Positions 34,045 to 42,888 of a stretch of 44,059 nt of DNA are shown here, in pieces (positions within the stretch are counted from its first letter, which is position 1; every line of letters begins with the position of its first letter). The notes below the pieces were generated by a model that made no database searches, was not told where the DNA came from, and saw only the letters and a program-made list of their open reading frames with translations. The position numbers and the translations under genes were made by a program. The DNA is taken from the NCBI RefSeq assembly GCF_900476375.1, contig NZ_UPPP01000085.1, positions 1 to 44,059 on the forward strand, given 5' to 3'. The stretch is from Allolucifera butyrica (GTDB lineage: Bacteria; Bacillota; Negativicutes; Sporomusales; UPPP01).

Positions 34045-34074
34045 AAACAGGCATGAGAATTCATACCTGTTTTT
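34045..34074 (+). terminator. Terminator downstream of the tRNA remnant
   Basis: AAACAGGCATGA (34045-34056) pairs with TCATACCTGTTT (34061-34072) with one mismatch, followed by T residues. A fragment of the dispersed repeat (GGGATCGGAAAGTA) starts right behind it at 34080. Confidence 0.6.
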
Positions 34075-34180
34075 GTTATGGGATCGGAAAGTAGATTGGG
34101 AAAAATTCGTCACTGCAATCTGCTTCAAACATATATTATATTATGTAAGTATTTATGCAAATGGATGTGATGAAAAGAAC

Positions 34181-34321
34181 ATGGACGGTAATGATGAGTT
34201 AAGTGCCGCAGCGTTCTTGAACGTACTAGTTGCGTTAATTTTGTTTTTTGAAATAAATGGTGAGAAAATGGTTCCCGTTAAGACTTTAAAATCATTATTG
34301 GAACATTATAATATTTTATAA
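34181..34321 (+). CDS. Possible 46-residue protein
   Basis: A short frame, MDGNDELSAAAFLNVLVALI and onward, with a hydrophobic segment and a charged tail, after a weak GATGAAAAG site. I recognise no family. It may be real because it is amphipathic in a protein-like way, but support is thin. Confidence 0.3.
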   Translation: MDGNDELSAAAFLNVLVALILFFEINGEKMVPVKTLKSLLEHYNIL

Positions 34322-34400
34322 TACCGATTTATTCGGTAGTAACCGATAGCTTTCGTCTATCATAAGCTGTATCGAGTTTATAGTTGGAGGAGGAATTTGT

Positions 34401-34526
34401 ATGGGCTTTGGTGGCTTTGGTCGCGGTGGCGGCATTTGGATTATTGTTGTTATAATCATTTTGCTGCTATTCTTCTGTTGTTTCGACAATAACGACTGGT
34501 CTTCAAGCAGCTCTTCCATTTGTTAA
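34401..34526 (+). CDS. YjcZ-like small sporulation-type membrane protein
   Basis: A 41-residue protein: MGFGGFGRGGGIWIIVVIII, then LLLFFCCFDNN and a serine-rich end. A glycine/aromatic-rich head followed by one hydrophobic span is the pattern of the YjcZ family of tiny spore-associated proteins in Firmicutes. GGAGGAGG lies before ATG 34401, and a clean terminator follows at 34547. Family placement is by pattern, not by full match. Confidence 0.65.
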   Translation: MGFGGFGRGGGIWIIVVIIILLLFFCCFDNNDWSSSSSSIC

Positions 34527-34546
34527 TATCAATAAGTCTTTTTTGC

Positions 34547-34570
34547 GCCCTTACTTCGGTAAGGGCTCTA
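34547..34570 (+). terminator. Terminator after the YjcZ-like gene
   Basis: GCCCTTAC (34547-34554) and GTAAGGGC (34559-34566) pair around a stable TTCG loop; a T-rich stretch follows. Confidence 0.8.
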
Positions 34571-34728
34571 TTTTGACCTTTTTTAGGTTATTTTTGTAAT
34601 CGATGATAGGCTGATTCTGCCATAATGCTGGAAAAGAGAATATATTTTCTCACATTTTTTTCAGGAGAATTATTGTCATATGACAGGGACTGCGAAAAGT
34701 GGGATATTTAGCAGTCTTTGTCATAAGT

Positions 34729-34756
34729 TTGTCACAATTTGTCAGTAGAATATAAA
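34729..34756 (+). promoter_or_regulatory. Possible promoter of the Spo0E-like gene
   Basis: TTGTCA at 34729-34734 and TATAAA at 34751-34756 with a 16-base spacer, 92 bases before the ATG at 34848. Close to a sigma-A promoter; unproven. Confidence 0.4.
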
Positions 34757-34847
34757 ATAAAGAAAACTTAATTTAGCCTTTCTTATAGATATTATCGCTG
34801 TGTGATAGAAGATTAAAAAGTTTATGAATGGAAAGAGGAGAGAATAA

Positions 34848-35258
34848 ATGGATGAACTTAAGCAATTGGAAGAAATAATAGAAAAACTGCGTATTAATTT
34901 ATATAAAATTGTGCAGGAAAAAGGTCTTAATGACGACGAAGTGATTAAGGCCAATCGAAAATTAAACCATTTTATTGTCCAATATCACCGCTGCTTGAGT
35001 GACACCGGCGTGAGGTATATTGATGAACCGGTATACGTTGGTGTGAATTTTGACATCTCCGGCAGAACCGAGCCACGTATGTTCCGGCATAATAATATCC
35101 GCCACAACATTAAACGGATTATACAGCATCGTATAGGACAAACAAAACGGACAGAGCGGCCGGTTCAATATTTTGATGTAGAGTTACAAGACGGAAAAAC
35201 AGCCCGTTTGGCATGGGATCTGAATATAGGAGTATGGAGCCTGGTGAAAATGGCATAA
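34848..35258 (+). CDS. Spo0E-like protein with a C-terminal extension
   Basis: A 136-residue protein. Residues 1-50 form the Spo0E-like two-helix domain (LEEIIEKLRINLYKIV, then DDEVIKANRKLNHFIVQYHR); the family's SQxLD motif reads NRKLN. Spo0E proteins remove phosphate from Spo0A and delay sporulation. About 85 further residues follow, with basic RHNIKRIIQHRIGQTKR and a strand-rich end (QYFDVELQDGKTARLAWDLN); ordinary Spo0E-like proteins are only 50-90 residues long. The extension is not one I recognise. GAGGAGAG precedes the ATG and a hairpin follows the stop. Confidence 0.6.
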   Translation: MDELKQLEEIIEKLRINLYKIVQEKGLNDDEVIKANRKLNHFIVQYHRCLSDTGVRYIDEPVYVGVNFDISGRTEPRMFRHNNIRHNIKRIIQHRIGQTKRTERPVQYFDVELQDGKTARLAWDLNIGVWSLVKMA

Positions 35259-35272
35259 TGGATCTGTATAAT

Positions 35273-35302
35273 TATACCCGGTGGCTTTAGCTGCCGGGTA
35301 TA
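35273..35302 (+). terminator. Terminator after the Spo0E-like gene
   Basis: TATACCCGG (35273-35281) pairs with CCGGGTATA (35294-35302). Confidence 0.6.
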
Positions 35303-35433
35303 AATCTTGGTATTCGGCAGCAAGTTTCCCGGTAAGACGAAATATAAACTCATTATCTATATTTGTGGCTAAATTGGGAGAAATATTGTCGCTACAAGTC
35401 AGGGTGTGAAACGGAAATGGATTACGACGCTTA

Positions 35434-35463
35434 AAGCACCCGGCAATTTATTGCCGGGTGCTT
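35434..35463. terminator. Hairpin downstream of the small minus-strand gene
   Basis: AAGCACCCGGCAA (35434-35446) and its exact complement (35451-35463) around a four-base loop. It lies 40 bases beyond the stop of the minus-strand frame ending at 35504 and could serve that gene. The 35303-35433 stretch shows no gene. Confidence 0.55.
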
Positions 35464-35503
35464 AAGCGGAGGATGTTTAGAATAAAGGTTAGAACAACTG
35501 CGG

Positions 35504-35629
35504 TTAGAATTTGTGCTTAATAAAAGGACCTTTCTGGCAGGATGGTTCTCTTACATGCATTAATTCGATAAGTGATACAATGCCGATAAAATAGGATACG
35601 GAAAGAAGCAGAAAAAGCCAGCAATCCAC
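35504..35629 (-). CDS. Small single-span membrane protein
   Basis: A 41-residue minus-strand frame starting with GTG: MDCWLFLLLSVSYFIGIVSL, then IELMHVREPSCQK and a basic end. TTGGAG lies eight bases before the GTG. One hydrophobic span with a short polar tail; function unknown. Confidence 0.45.
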   Translation of the reverse strand: MDCWLFLLLSVSYFIGIVSLIELMHVREPSCQKGPFIKHKF

Positions 35630-35890
35630 AATGATCACTCCAAACGTTTTCTACTGTATCATATTCAGAGTGCCTGCAGAGATGTACATAAACCGGTAAG
35701 AATTTATCCGGAAAGGCTTGGATTTTTTTATTTTACGTTGTTTGCAGTAATCTCCGGCTGATTTGATGAAAGAATCTCTTAACATTTAGGTGCCGATAAG
35801 GATATAATTAACCTGTTATGGAACAGCATTTTCAACGGAGCTGGTAAGAGAAGATGTTGTCTTGCAGTCGTCATGCCGGGAGGAAGCCGA

Positions 35891-36637
35891 ATGGACATTA
35901 CAATGATTTATGTTTGGTTAACCGTATTTTTTGCCGCGATGGCGCAATCGATTACCGGATTCGGGTTTGCGGTAGTGGGGGCGCCATTGCTGCTTTTGGT
36001 TATGGAACCGAAACAAGTTGTGAGTTTGATGCTTATGGGCGCATTTGTATTGAATTGTATGGTCATTTCCCAGACACGCGGGCAAGGGGATTTGAAAATG
36101 GTCTGGCTTATGTTTTTGGCGAGTTTATTTGGTATCTTGCCGGGAGTTTACGTGTTAAAGGTCATTGACGTTTCGGTTCTTAAATTATATATTGGTATAA
36201 TCATTATACTGGTGTCCATAAGTATGTTCGGCAATTATGCCGTGCCGCTCAAACGCCCGCGGCTGGCAATACTGCTGGTCGGAATCATAAGCGGATTCAT
36301 GGGCGGATCGACAAGTATGAGCGGTCCGCCGGTCGCCTTGTTTCTGATGAACCAGCAGCAAGATAAACAGGCGTTCCGGGCCAACACGGTGCGGTATTTC
36401 TGCCTTTGTAATATTACAACTCTTTTTATTATGTATTATGCCGGAACTTTAGATGCGAATATCTTGCGGCATAGTCCGTATCTATTGTCCGGGGTTGTTT
36501 TGGGTGTATGTTTTGGCGAACGGATTTTTCGACGGATGGCTCCGCAGGTTTTTCGCCAAATTGCCGCCGCCGTTGTATTTTTAAGCGGGGTCATGAGTGT
36601 GGGCGGTGAAATAATCAAGTGGATTTATCCTCAATAG
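35891..36637 (+). CDS. TSUP (TauE/SafE) family membrane permease
   Basis: A 248-residue protein with about eight membrane segments and the repeated family pattern: SITGFGFAVVGAPLLLLVME in the first half and LVGIISGFMGGSTSMSGPPV in the second. ATG 35891 has GGGAGGA eight bases upstream, better than the ATG at 35873. It differs clearly from the other TSUP protein at 3889 (GFGFAVVGAPL against GLAGFGNPLL), so it is not a recent duplicate. Substrate unknown; it stands alone, followed by a perfect hairpin. Confidence 0.85.
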   Translation: MDITMIYVWLTVFFAAMAQSITGFGFAVVGAPLLLLVMEPKQVVSLMLMGAFVLNCMVISQTRGQGDLKMVWLMFLASLFGILPGVYVLKVIDVSVLKLYIGIIIILVSISMFGNYAVPLKRPRLAILLVGIISGFMGGSTSMSGPPVALFLMNQQQDKQAFRANTVRYFCLCNITTLFIMYYAGTLDANILRHSPYLLSGVVLGVCFGERIFRRMAPQVFRQIAAAVVFLSGVMSVGGEIIKWIYPQ

Positions 36638-36667
36638 CTTATACATATCAAATACTTTCCGGTGCCA

Positions 36668-36703
36668 TAAGACCCAAAACCGCATTAGCGGTTTTGGGTC
36701 TTA
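36668..36703. terminator. Perfect 16-bp hairpin after the second TSUP gene
   Basis: Arms 36668-36683 and 36688-36703 are exact complements around ATTA. It is probably a bidirectional terminator although no long T-run follows. Confidence 0.65.
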
Positions 36704-36801
36704 CAACAGGACTCCTTGCCCCCGGGGGGAGGAGCATTGTATAATAAGCCTATAGTATAAAAATAATTTGATTGATCAAAACTGAAAAGAGGGAGATTCT
36801 A

Positions 36802-37338
36802 TTGAATAGACGTTTTTGGGTGATCGGTTTACTGATTATTGCCGCCAGCGTCGGCGTTTGGTATAACTTTATTTCTCAGGAGCAACATGTCCGGCCTAAG
36901 GAGTCGCAGCAGGAGCAGGCCGAAACAGGTGTAACGGAAGGCAAGAAGGTTCCGGTATTTACGCTTGCCGGTACTGATAATAAGCCAGTCCGGATTGGGA
37001 CTCCGGGCAAACCATACGTTATAAATTTCTGGGCCAGCTGGTGTCCGCCGTGCCGGGCCGAATTTCCGGAGTTAGAACAGTTTTACCGCCGTGATGGGGG
37101 CAAAGTGCAATTCTACGCCGTGAACTTACAGGAACCGGCAGAGAAAGTAACGGCTTTTATGCAGCAAAATAGCTATACTATGCCGGTATTGCTCGACAAG
37201 GACGGAGTCGTGGCCCGGATTTTCCGGATTACAGCGATTCCCACGACCCTTATTGTCGATTCTAAAGGGATTATTCGTTACCGCAAGACCGGCGGGACCA
37301 CGGAAGCTGAACTGGAAAACGTTATTAAGAAGTTATAG
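36802..37338 (+). CDS. Membrane-anchored TlpA/ResA-like thiol-disulfide oxidoreductase
   Basis: A 178-residue protein with an N-terminal membrane anchor (FWVIGLLIIAASVGVWYNF) and an extracytoplasmic thioredoxin domain. The active site is Cys81-Pro-Pro-Cys84 (FWASWCPPCRAEF); the cis-proline is in AIPTTLIVD. TTG 36802 is chosen because AGAGGGAG lies seven bases before it. It would reduce disulfides outside the membrane, for example during cytochrome c assembly. The ccdA gene follows nine bases after its stop and would supply electrons. Confidence 0.87.
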   Translation: MNRRFWVIGLLIIAASVGVWYNFISQEQHVRPKESQQEQAETGVTEGKKVPVFTLAGTDNKPVRIGTPGKPYVINFWASWCPPCRAEFPELEQFYRRDGGKVQFYAVNLQEPAEKVTAFMQQNSYTMPVLLDKDGVVARIFRITAIPTTLIVDSKGIIRYRKTGGTTEAELENVIKKL

Positions 37339-37347
37339 GTGAAGACG

Positions 37348-38049
37348 ATGGAGCTGAATCAAATCGGATTGGTAGCGGCATTCGCCGGCGGCGTGGTCTC
37401 TTTTCTGTCTCCCTGTGTTTTGCCATTGTTGCCGACTTTTTCCGCCTTACTGGCAGGGACTGCAGCGGAAGAAGCGGATAACCGGGGGAAAATATATGTG
37501 AATACCCTTTGTTTTCTGGCTGGTTTTGTCTTAGTATTTACGATTATGGGGGCGACGGCCTCTCTATTGGGGCAATGGTTTTTCGAGTATCAGCCGGAAG
37601 TTCGTAAAATTGGGGCGGTTCTTATTATCCTTATGGGATTATGCTTATCCGGCCTTTTCCGGCTGGCCCCGCTGGAACGGGAATACCGTCCTTTTATTGT
37701 CAGGACGTTTCAGGGACCGTTGGGGGCATTCCTGCTTGGTCTTTCGTTTACCGTTGGCTGGACCCCCTGTACCGGTCCTGTATTGGCGTCGATCCTGCTG
37801 TACGCGGGAGGATCGAATACGGCCGGTGTTGGTGCATTATTATTATTTATTTATGCCATGGGATTTTCTCTGCCGTTTTTTGTGATGGCTGTCGTCTTGA
37901 AAAAATATTTAAGCCGGATGCGGAACATTTACAGATGGTTGCCTCATATCCAGCGAATCGCCGGATATATACTGATAGTTATTGGGATTTTTATTTGGCT
38001 GGACTGGCTGCAAAAAGGACTGGGATTTTTTTGGTCCGTTTGGCAGTAA
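37348..38049 (+). CDS. ccdA: CcdA-type cytochrome c biogenesis/thiol transport protein
   Basis: A 233-residue protein with six membrane segments. The two redox cysteines lie in FLSPCVLPLLPTFSALLAG (Cys23) and in VGWTPCTGPVLASILLYA, the CcdA/DsbD transmembrane pattern. It passes electrons from cytoplasmic thioredoxin to extracytoplasmic thiol proteins such as the TlpA-like protein encoded just upstream. ATG 37348 has AGGTG at good spacing; GTG 37339 is an alternative. Confidence 0.9.
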   Translation: MELNQIGLVAAFAGGVVSFLSPCVLPLLPTFSALLAGTAAEEADNRGKIYVNTLCFLAGFVLVFTIMGATASLLGQWFFEYQPEVRKIGAVLIILMGLCLSGLFRLAPLEREYRPFIVRTFQGPLGAFLLGLSFTVGWTPCTGPVLASILLYAGGSNTAGVGALLLFIYAMGFSLPFFVMAVVLKKYLSRMRNIYRWLPHIQRIAGYILIVIGIFIWLDWLQKGLGFFWSVWQ

Positions 38050-38096
38050 GGAATTATTGGCAACCAAGCTGACTAAATTATGAATTGGGAGGAAAT

Positions 38097-38694
38097 ATGG
38101 CACATCAGTTTGATATCAGCCAAAAAAGTAAATTAGATAGTCCGGCCCGGCAGAAAATGCTGCCGCCGCAGTTGACATTGCAAAAATTAGGTTTGGTACC
38201 GGGTGATATCGTTGTCGATATCGGTTGCGGCACCGGATACTTTGCCTTGCCGGCGGCCGGAATCGTAGGTAGTGACGGGCAAGTTCTTGCCCTGGACCTT
38301 TCCGCTGAAATGTTGCTGGAAGTGGAACGGCGGGCCAGCGCAGCAGACTTGACGAATATTAAAACTGTTAAAGTGCAGAAGAACCGGCTTTTCTTGCCGG
38401 ACAATACGGCTACCTTAGCCTTGGTGGCGTTTGTTCTTCACGAAACGGAGCATCCCGGCATTTTTTTTGCAGGAAGTCCGGCGGATTTTGAAACGGGAGG
38501 GACAAATCGCTGTTTTGGAATGGGAGAAAAAGGAATCTTCTATGGGGCCTCCCCTAACGGAGCGGTTGGATCGGAAGGCAACCGGGAATTTTTTAACCCA
38601 AGCCGGATTTGATGAAATAACAGTGATTGAACTAGGAAAAGAAATATACGCCATTCGAGCCCGGAAAACCAGCGGCTTTCCTGCCATGAACTAG
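38097..38694 (+). pseudogene. SAM-dependent methyltransferase, frameshifted
   Basis: The first frame (ATG 38097 after GGGAGG) gives a class I methyltransferase start: PPQLTLQKLGLVPGDIVVDI, the glycine motif GCGTGYFALPAA, LALDLSAEML, and VAFVLHETEHP. At 38453-38468 the family sequence continues in the next frame (PAFFLQEVRRILKREG, then LEWEKKESSMGPPLTERL) to a stop at 38694. One extra base in the CCC/T8 stretch explains the shift. Either the gene is broken or this is a sequencing error at a homopolymer. Repaired, the protein would be about 198 residues, like small UbiE-type enzymes. Confidence 0.75.
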
Positions 38695-38720
38695 CGCAGC
38701 GGAAGCCGCTGGTTTTATTT
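38665..38720 (+). terminator. Terminator overlapping the end of the methyltransferase frame
   Basis: Arms 38665-38681 and 38701-38716 pair with one bulged base, followed by TTTTATTTTTT. The gap to 38940 holds no convincing gene. Confidence 0.75.
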
Positions 38721-38940
38721 TTTACGGTTATTGAGTAGTTACTTATTTGTAAAATGCTGTAATTTAAAAAAGGATTTTCGTAGCTGATGTCGAATTTGAA
38801 CAAAAAAGAAAGATTGAGAGCGGAGGTCTATACTACATTACATAGCAGAGAAATCAGTCAGCTTTTAGTAGCCGGGTTGACCCATTGTTTTTGTTGTAAT
38901 TGTAGGGGAGCGTCGCGCCATAGTCTAAGAGGAGGTAATT

Positions 38941-40971
38941 ATGAGAATAACCAGTATTCGGGCAAAGCTTCTTCTTCTTTTGCTGCCTTTTTTTATTTTT
39001 ACATTTGCCGCATTATCCGGGCTGAGTTATTATTTATCCAGTCAGGCATTGAAGGAAAGTATCGGCGAGTCAGGTAAAGCGATCGGAACCGACTATGCCA
39101 ACCAGATTCAGGCTAATATCCAGGAAAGGCTGGTTCATCTTCAAGAAGTAGCCAGCATGAAACGGGTCCGGACCGGCAGTGATAAAAATCAAATTGTTGA
39201 GGTTCTGGGGGAAATGAAAAAGCGGCTTAGCGATTTTGATGTTGTCTTTTTCATTTATCCTAACGGTTCAGCGGTTCTCGAAGACGGACATGTTGAAAAT
39301 TTAAGCGGTCGCGATTATTTTAAACAAGTGCTTTCCACCAGGAAGCCGGTTGTTTCCAACCCGTTGGTTTCGCAAGCTACCGGTAAGTTATCGGTAATGC
39401 TGGCCGTACCTGTATTGGATAATGGTCAGTTGACAGGCGTTTTGGGCGCCACCTATTCTCTGGAGAATTTATCGAGTCTGATTAAAAATTTGAAATATAT
39501 GGATACGGGGTATGGGTTTCTGGTCGATAATTCAGGAGTTGTCATTGCTCATCCTAAAAACCCTGAATTGATTGGAAAGTTAAATCTGAGTGTGAAGAAA
39601 ATTAATCCTGAGTTAAAAATGAAACAGACCGAATTGGATGACCGCTTAATTAGCCTGTTTAAAGCTGCTAATGCAAACTTCAAACAGGTGAGTGGAATAT
39701 ACCGGATGGATACAGGAAACCAATTTGCTGTTTTTACTCCGCTTGAACTGGCCGGAAATCAGCACTGGGTTATGGCCGTTACGGCGCCGGAGGCGGAAGT
39801 CTATAAGAAGGCGTCGTCTCTGGCACGGATCTTGTTCTTTGTGTCATTGGTGTTTATTGTAATTGCCATATTGTTCATTGTTATTTTGAGCAAACGTTTT
39901 GTGAAGCCGATCCAAATAATGCGGGATGAATGCCTGCTTCTGACGCAGGGCGACTTTCGGGAACGGGAAGCGAAAGTTCTTTCCCATGATGAAGTCGGCC
40001 AATTGGGCAAAGGGTTCCGCGAGATGCGGGGAACTCTGCGGGAACTGGTAAAGAAGGTGCAAACGCAGGCCGAGCAGGTGGCGTCTTCCAGTGAAGAGCT
40101 GACTGCGAGTGCGCATCAGTCGGCGGATGCCGCCAATCAGGTTGCCGGGTCGATTACGGAGATCGCGGTGGGTACGGAGAAACAGTCGGCTTCAGCCACG
40201 CAAATCAGTGCCGTGGCGGAGCAAATCTCAGGCAATACGGAACAGATTTCCACTACAGCGAACGGGGTGGCGGAAATTGCGAAAGAGACATCCCGGGAAG
40301 CGGACCATGGCCGGAAGGCGATAGAGCAAGCGGTTGATCAAATGCAAAAAATAGAGGCAGGGTCCACCGCCGTGCAGGCTGCGATAACAGACCTGGCCAA
40401 GGGTTCACAGGAAATAACTGAGATTGTAAATCTTATTTCGACAATTGCCGGCCAGACGAATTTACTGGCGCTCAATGCTGCGATTGAGGCTGCCAGAGCC
40501 GGCGAACACGGCAGAGGTTTTGCCGTCGTGGCGGAAGAGGTTAGAAAACTGGCTGAAGAATCCGACCGGGCTGCGCAGCAGATTGCGGCCTTGATTGAAA
40601 GGAATCAGACCAATATGGATCAGGCTGTGGCCGCCACTCAGGCAGGCATGGCGGGAGTTCAAGCCGGAATGGAAGTTGTAAATTCGGCCGGCGCAACCTT
40701 TAAGAAGATCGTTGATTCCGTTGTACAGCTATCGGGACAGATTGAAGGGATTTCCCAGTCTATCCATCAGATGGCTAGCGGCAGCCGGTCCCTGGTATCG
40801 TCCATTCTCGATATCGATAAGGTGAGTAAAGAGAGTGCCGCCGAGGCGCAGACCGTATCGGCGGCGACCGAGGAACAGTCGGCGTCTATGCAGGAAATTG
40901 CCGCTTCCAGCCAAAGTCTGGCTCAATTGGCCGGAGATTTACAACAGGCTGTGGAGAAGTTCCGGGTTTAG
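38941..40971 (+). CDS. Methyl-accepting chemotaxis protein with dCache sensor
   Basis: A 676-residue chemoreceptor. A first membrane segment (about 8-30) is followed by an extracytoplasmic double-Cache domain (about 35-280, with [20 protein letters not shown] and [16 protein letters not shown]), a second membrane segment (about 285-312), a HAMP domain (starting [11 protein letters not shown]) and the signalling coiled coil. The kinase-contact tip reads [26 protein letters not shown] precedes the ATG. dCache domains bind amino acids, organic acids and other small ligands; the ligand here is unknown. There is no C-terminal tether pentapeptide. Confidence 0.94.
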   Translation: MRITSIRAKLLLLLLPFFIFTFAALSGLSYYLSSQALKESIGESGKAIGTDYANQIQANIQERLVHLQEVASMKRVRTGSDKNQIVEVLGEMKKRLSDFDVVFFIYPNGSAVLEDGHVENLSGRDYFKQVLSTRKPVVSNPLVSQATGKLSVMLAVPVLDNGQLTGVLGATYSLENLSSLIKNLKYMDTGYGFLVDNSGVVIAHPKNPELIGKLNLSVKKINPELKMKQTELDDRLISLFKAANANFKQVSGIYRMDTGNQFAVFTPLELAGNQHWVMAVTAPEAEVYKKASSLARILFFVSLVFIVIAILFIVILSKRFVKPIQIMRDECLLLTQGDFREREAKVLSHDEVGQLGKGFREMRGTLRELVKKVQTQAEQVASSSEELTASAHQSADAANQVAGSITEIAVGTEKQSASATQISAVAEQISGNTEQISTTANGVAEIAKETSREADHGRKAIEQAVDQMQKIEAGSTAVQAAITDLAKGSQEITEIVNLISTIAGQTNLLALNAAIEAARAGEHGRGFAVVAEEVRKLAEESDRAAQQIAALIERNQTNMDQAVAATQAGMAGVQAGMEVVNSAGATFKKIVDSVVQLSGQIEGISQSIHQMASGSRSLVSSILDIDKVSKESAAEAQTVSAATEEQSASMQEIAASSQSLAQLAGDLQQAVEKFRV

Positions 40972-40992
40972 CCTTAATCCGTTTTAAAATTA

Positions 40993-41027
40993 AAACACGC
41001 GCCCTCAGAAGGGCGCGTGTTTATTTT
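40993..41027 (+). terminator. Terminator of the chemoreceptor gene
   Basis: AAACACGCGCCC (40993-41004) pairs exactly with 41011-41022, followed by a T-rich stretch. Confidence 0.88.
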
Positions 41028-41042
41028 TGCGAAAGAACCGCA

Positions 41043-41315
41043 CTAGCGGTTTTTCTTATATTTGATAAACAATACATAATACGCAACGGCAGAAGCCAAA
41101 AAAGCGGGCAGTAAGGCAGTCATAGGTGGTAATATTTTTATAGCGGCGAATGCCAGTCCTAAAAGGATATAGGAAGAGACAATCGCTCCACGTACCCTGG
41201 CAAGCCTAAAGCGTTCAACCTGTTGCTGTAATTTGCTATAGACAAATAATTCAAATACCAGGAAGAAAAAAAGAAATCCCAAGTAGGTCGGTAAGGGTAA
41301 TAGAATTGGTTTCAT
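41043..41315 (-). CDS. Small membrane protein of unknown function
   Basis: A 90-residue minus-strand frame with three hydrophobic segments (PTYLGFLFFFLVFELFVY, a middle segment from IVSSYILLGLAFAA, and LLPAFLASAVAYYVLF) separated by a basic loop (QQQVERFRLARVR) and a basic end. AAGGATTG lies somewhat far upstream of the ATG. It converges on the chemoreceptor gene. No family recognised. Confidence 0.6.
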   Translation of the reverse strand: MKPILLPLPTYLGFLFFFLVFELFVYSKLQQQVERFRLARVRGAIVSSYILLGLAFAAIKILPPMTALLPAFLASAVAYYVLFIKYKKNR

Positions 41316-41473
41316 AGCATATTTTCAATCCTTTCTTTGCTCTCTCTAATAATTATAAGAAAAATCGGTGGAAAAGTAAAAAAATTATAAACGGAATTGG
41401 TCGGAAGTAAGTAAGAAGGAGGGTTTGGCAAAGGAAAAGAGAAAGGAAACAAAGGGACGAAAGGGGGCAAACT

Positions 41474-42424
41474 ATGCGCCTTAACCGGTTATTATCAATT
41501 GTTATGCTTCTTATCAACCGGAAACGGATTCAGGCGAAGGACCTTGCCCGGTTATTTGAAGTTTCCGTAAGGACCATCTACCGGGATATTGAAACAATCA
41601 ATGAAGCTGGAATCCCTGTGGTGGCGTACCCCGGTGCAAATGGCGGACTGGGCATTTTGGAGAATTACCGGGTAGATAAAAATATACTGAGTGATGAGGA
41701 GATAATATCCATTTTGCGGGCCTTAAGAGGGCTGGAATCTTCCTTGGGCGATAAGAAGATACTGCATATTATCGAAAAGGTGACCGGTCTGATTCCCAGG
41801 AACAAGATGGAGCAGGTGAATGAAAAGTGCAATCAGGTAGTGATTGACTTAAGTGGTTGGGAGGAAAGGGAAGCCTTTAAAGAAAGAGTGAATGTGTTAA
41901 ATGAGGCGGTGGAGGGTTGTAGGGCCGTTTCTTTCCGTTATATTGCAGCCAACGGAGTAGAAACAGAGCGGACGGTCGAGCCGCTGCAAATATATTTCAA
42001 AGAAAGAACGTGGTATCTTTACGCTTTTTGTCATTTGCGCAATGATTACCGGTTTTTCAAGTTGGCCAGAATGAAAAAGCTGCAATGTTTGGAGACGACA
42101 TTTCAGCCACGGGCCGTCGCCGGACAATGGTATAATGGCCAAGCCGGCCGGGAAGGAGCGGGCGTCGAACTCAAACTGAAGTTTTCACCGCGGGTCCGGG
42201 GACGGGTAGAGGAATACCTTTTCGCCGGTGAGCTTCATTATGGGGAAGACGGTTTTCTCTATGTAACGGTAGTCTATCCGGAGGATGAATGGGTATATGG
42301 ATTTATCTTAAGTTTTGGCAAAGATGTGGAGGTTTTACAGCCTTTGCATATAAAAACGATTATCTGTGAAAGAGCGGCAGCCATTCTTGACGTATACGAC
42401 GGAAAAAAGCAACAGCAAACCTGA
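41474..42424 (+). CDS. HTH-WYL transcriptional regulator
   Basis: A 316-residue regulator. Residues 1-60 form a DeoR-type winged helix (LLINRKRIQAKDLARLFEVS, then VRTIYRDIETINEAGIPV); the middle is a linker (SDEEIISILRALRGL); a WYL ligand-binding domain lies at about 140-220 (AVSFRYIAANGVETERTVEP, then TWYLYAFCHLR and DYRFFKLARM); the WCX extension ends the protein. AAAGGGGG precedes the ATG. WYL domains sense nucleotides or nucleic acid in several systems. Its target may be the zinc-ribbon gene that follows. Confidence 0.9.
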   Translation: MRLNRLLSIVMLLINRKRIQAKDLARLFEVSVRTIYRDIETINEAGIPVVAYPGANGGLGILENYRVDKNILSDEEIISILRALRGLESSLGDKKILHIIEKVTGLIPRNKMEQVNEKCNQVVIDLSGWEEREAFKERVNVLNEAVEGCRAVSFRYIAANGVETERTVEPLQIYFKERTWYLYAFCHLRNDYRFFKLARMKKLQCLETTFQPRAVAGQWYNGQAGREGAGVELKLKFSPRVRGRVEEYLFAGELHYGEDGFLYVTVVYPEDEWVYGFILSFGKDVEVLQPLHIKTIICERAAAILDVYDGKKQQQT

Positions 42425-42449
42425 CATAATGTTGTCAGGTTTGCTGTTG
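42410..42449 (+). terminator. Terminator spanning the end of the WYL gene
   Basis: Arms 42410-42425 and 42434-42449 are exact 16-bp complements around an eight-base loop; the left arm includes the stop codon. Confidence 0.7.
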
Positions 42450-42484
42450 TATACTAGGGGCAGAAAAACAAGGAGGTGCTTAGC

Positions 42485-42748
42485 GTGAAAGATCCATTTT
42501 GCCAAAGCTGCGGTATGCCGCTCTCAGACGCCAGTTTACTGGGAACAGAAAAAACGGGAGAAAAAAACCGGGACTATTGCTTTTACTGCTATGAAAATGG
42601 CTGTTTTAAACAGCCGGATATTACTATGGAACAGATGATAGAGATCTGTGTACCGTATATGAAGGAACATGGTATGGAAGAAGCCAAAGCGCGGGAAATC
42701 CTGAATCAACAATTACCACAGCTGAAGCGATGGAAAAAGGGAGCATAG
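42485..42748 (+). CDS. Putative zinc-ribbon protein
   Basis: An 87-residue protein with FCQSCGMPLSD and DYCFYCYENGCF, cysteine pairs of a zinc ribbon (zf-ribbon_2 type), followed by a helical tail (MEQMIEICVPYMKEHG, then EEAKAREILNQQLPQLKRW). GTG 42485 follows AAGGAGG by eight bases. Proteins of this type are often encoded beside WYL or MarR regulators in clostridia, which fits. Function unknown. Confidence 0.82.
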   Translation: MKDPFCQSCGMPLSDASLLGTEKTGEKNRDYCFYCYENGCFKQPDITMEQMIEICVPYMKEHGMEEAKAREILNQQLPQLKRWKKGA

Positions 42749-42759
42749 TGCTCCCTTTT
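42735..42759 (+). terminator. Terminator at the end of the zinc-ribbon gene
   Basis: AAAAGGGAGCA (42735-42745) pairs with TGCTCCCTTTT (42749-42759) around TAG, overlapping the stop codon. Repeat copy 3 starts four bases later. Confidence 0.8.
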
Positions 42760-42762
42760 CTG

Positions 42763-42873
42763 TGGGATCGGAAAGTATAACTTTTCGGGTTGTTTCTGAA
42801 TATGTGTTTTTTCTTATAAATGCCGAAAAGTAAAATACTTTCCTTCCACTTAAAGACCCTTTGGGTCTTTCTT
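42763..42873. repeat. Dispersed repeat, copy 3
   Basis: Shares both ends with copies 1 and 2 (GGGATCGGAAAGTATAACTT and the AAAGACC-GGTCTTT hairpin) but has a diverged middle. It sits between a terminator and the converging hypF gene. Confidence 0.8.
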
Positions 42874-42888
42874 GTCGGATAAGAAAAG

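Noticed and set aside
38787..39077. 96-codon frame overlapping the chemoreceptor start
   Set aside because: Its 3' part is an out-of-frame reading of the chemoreceptor gene, and its 5' part resembles nothing.
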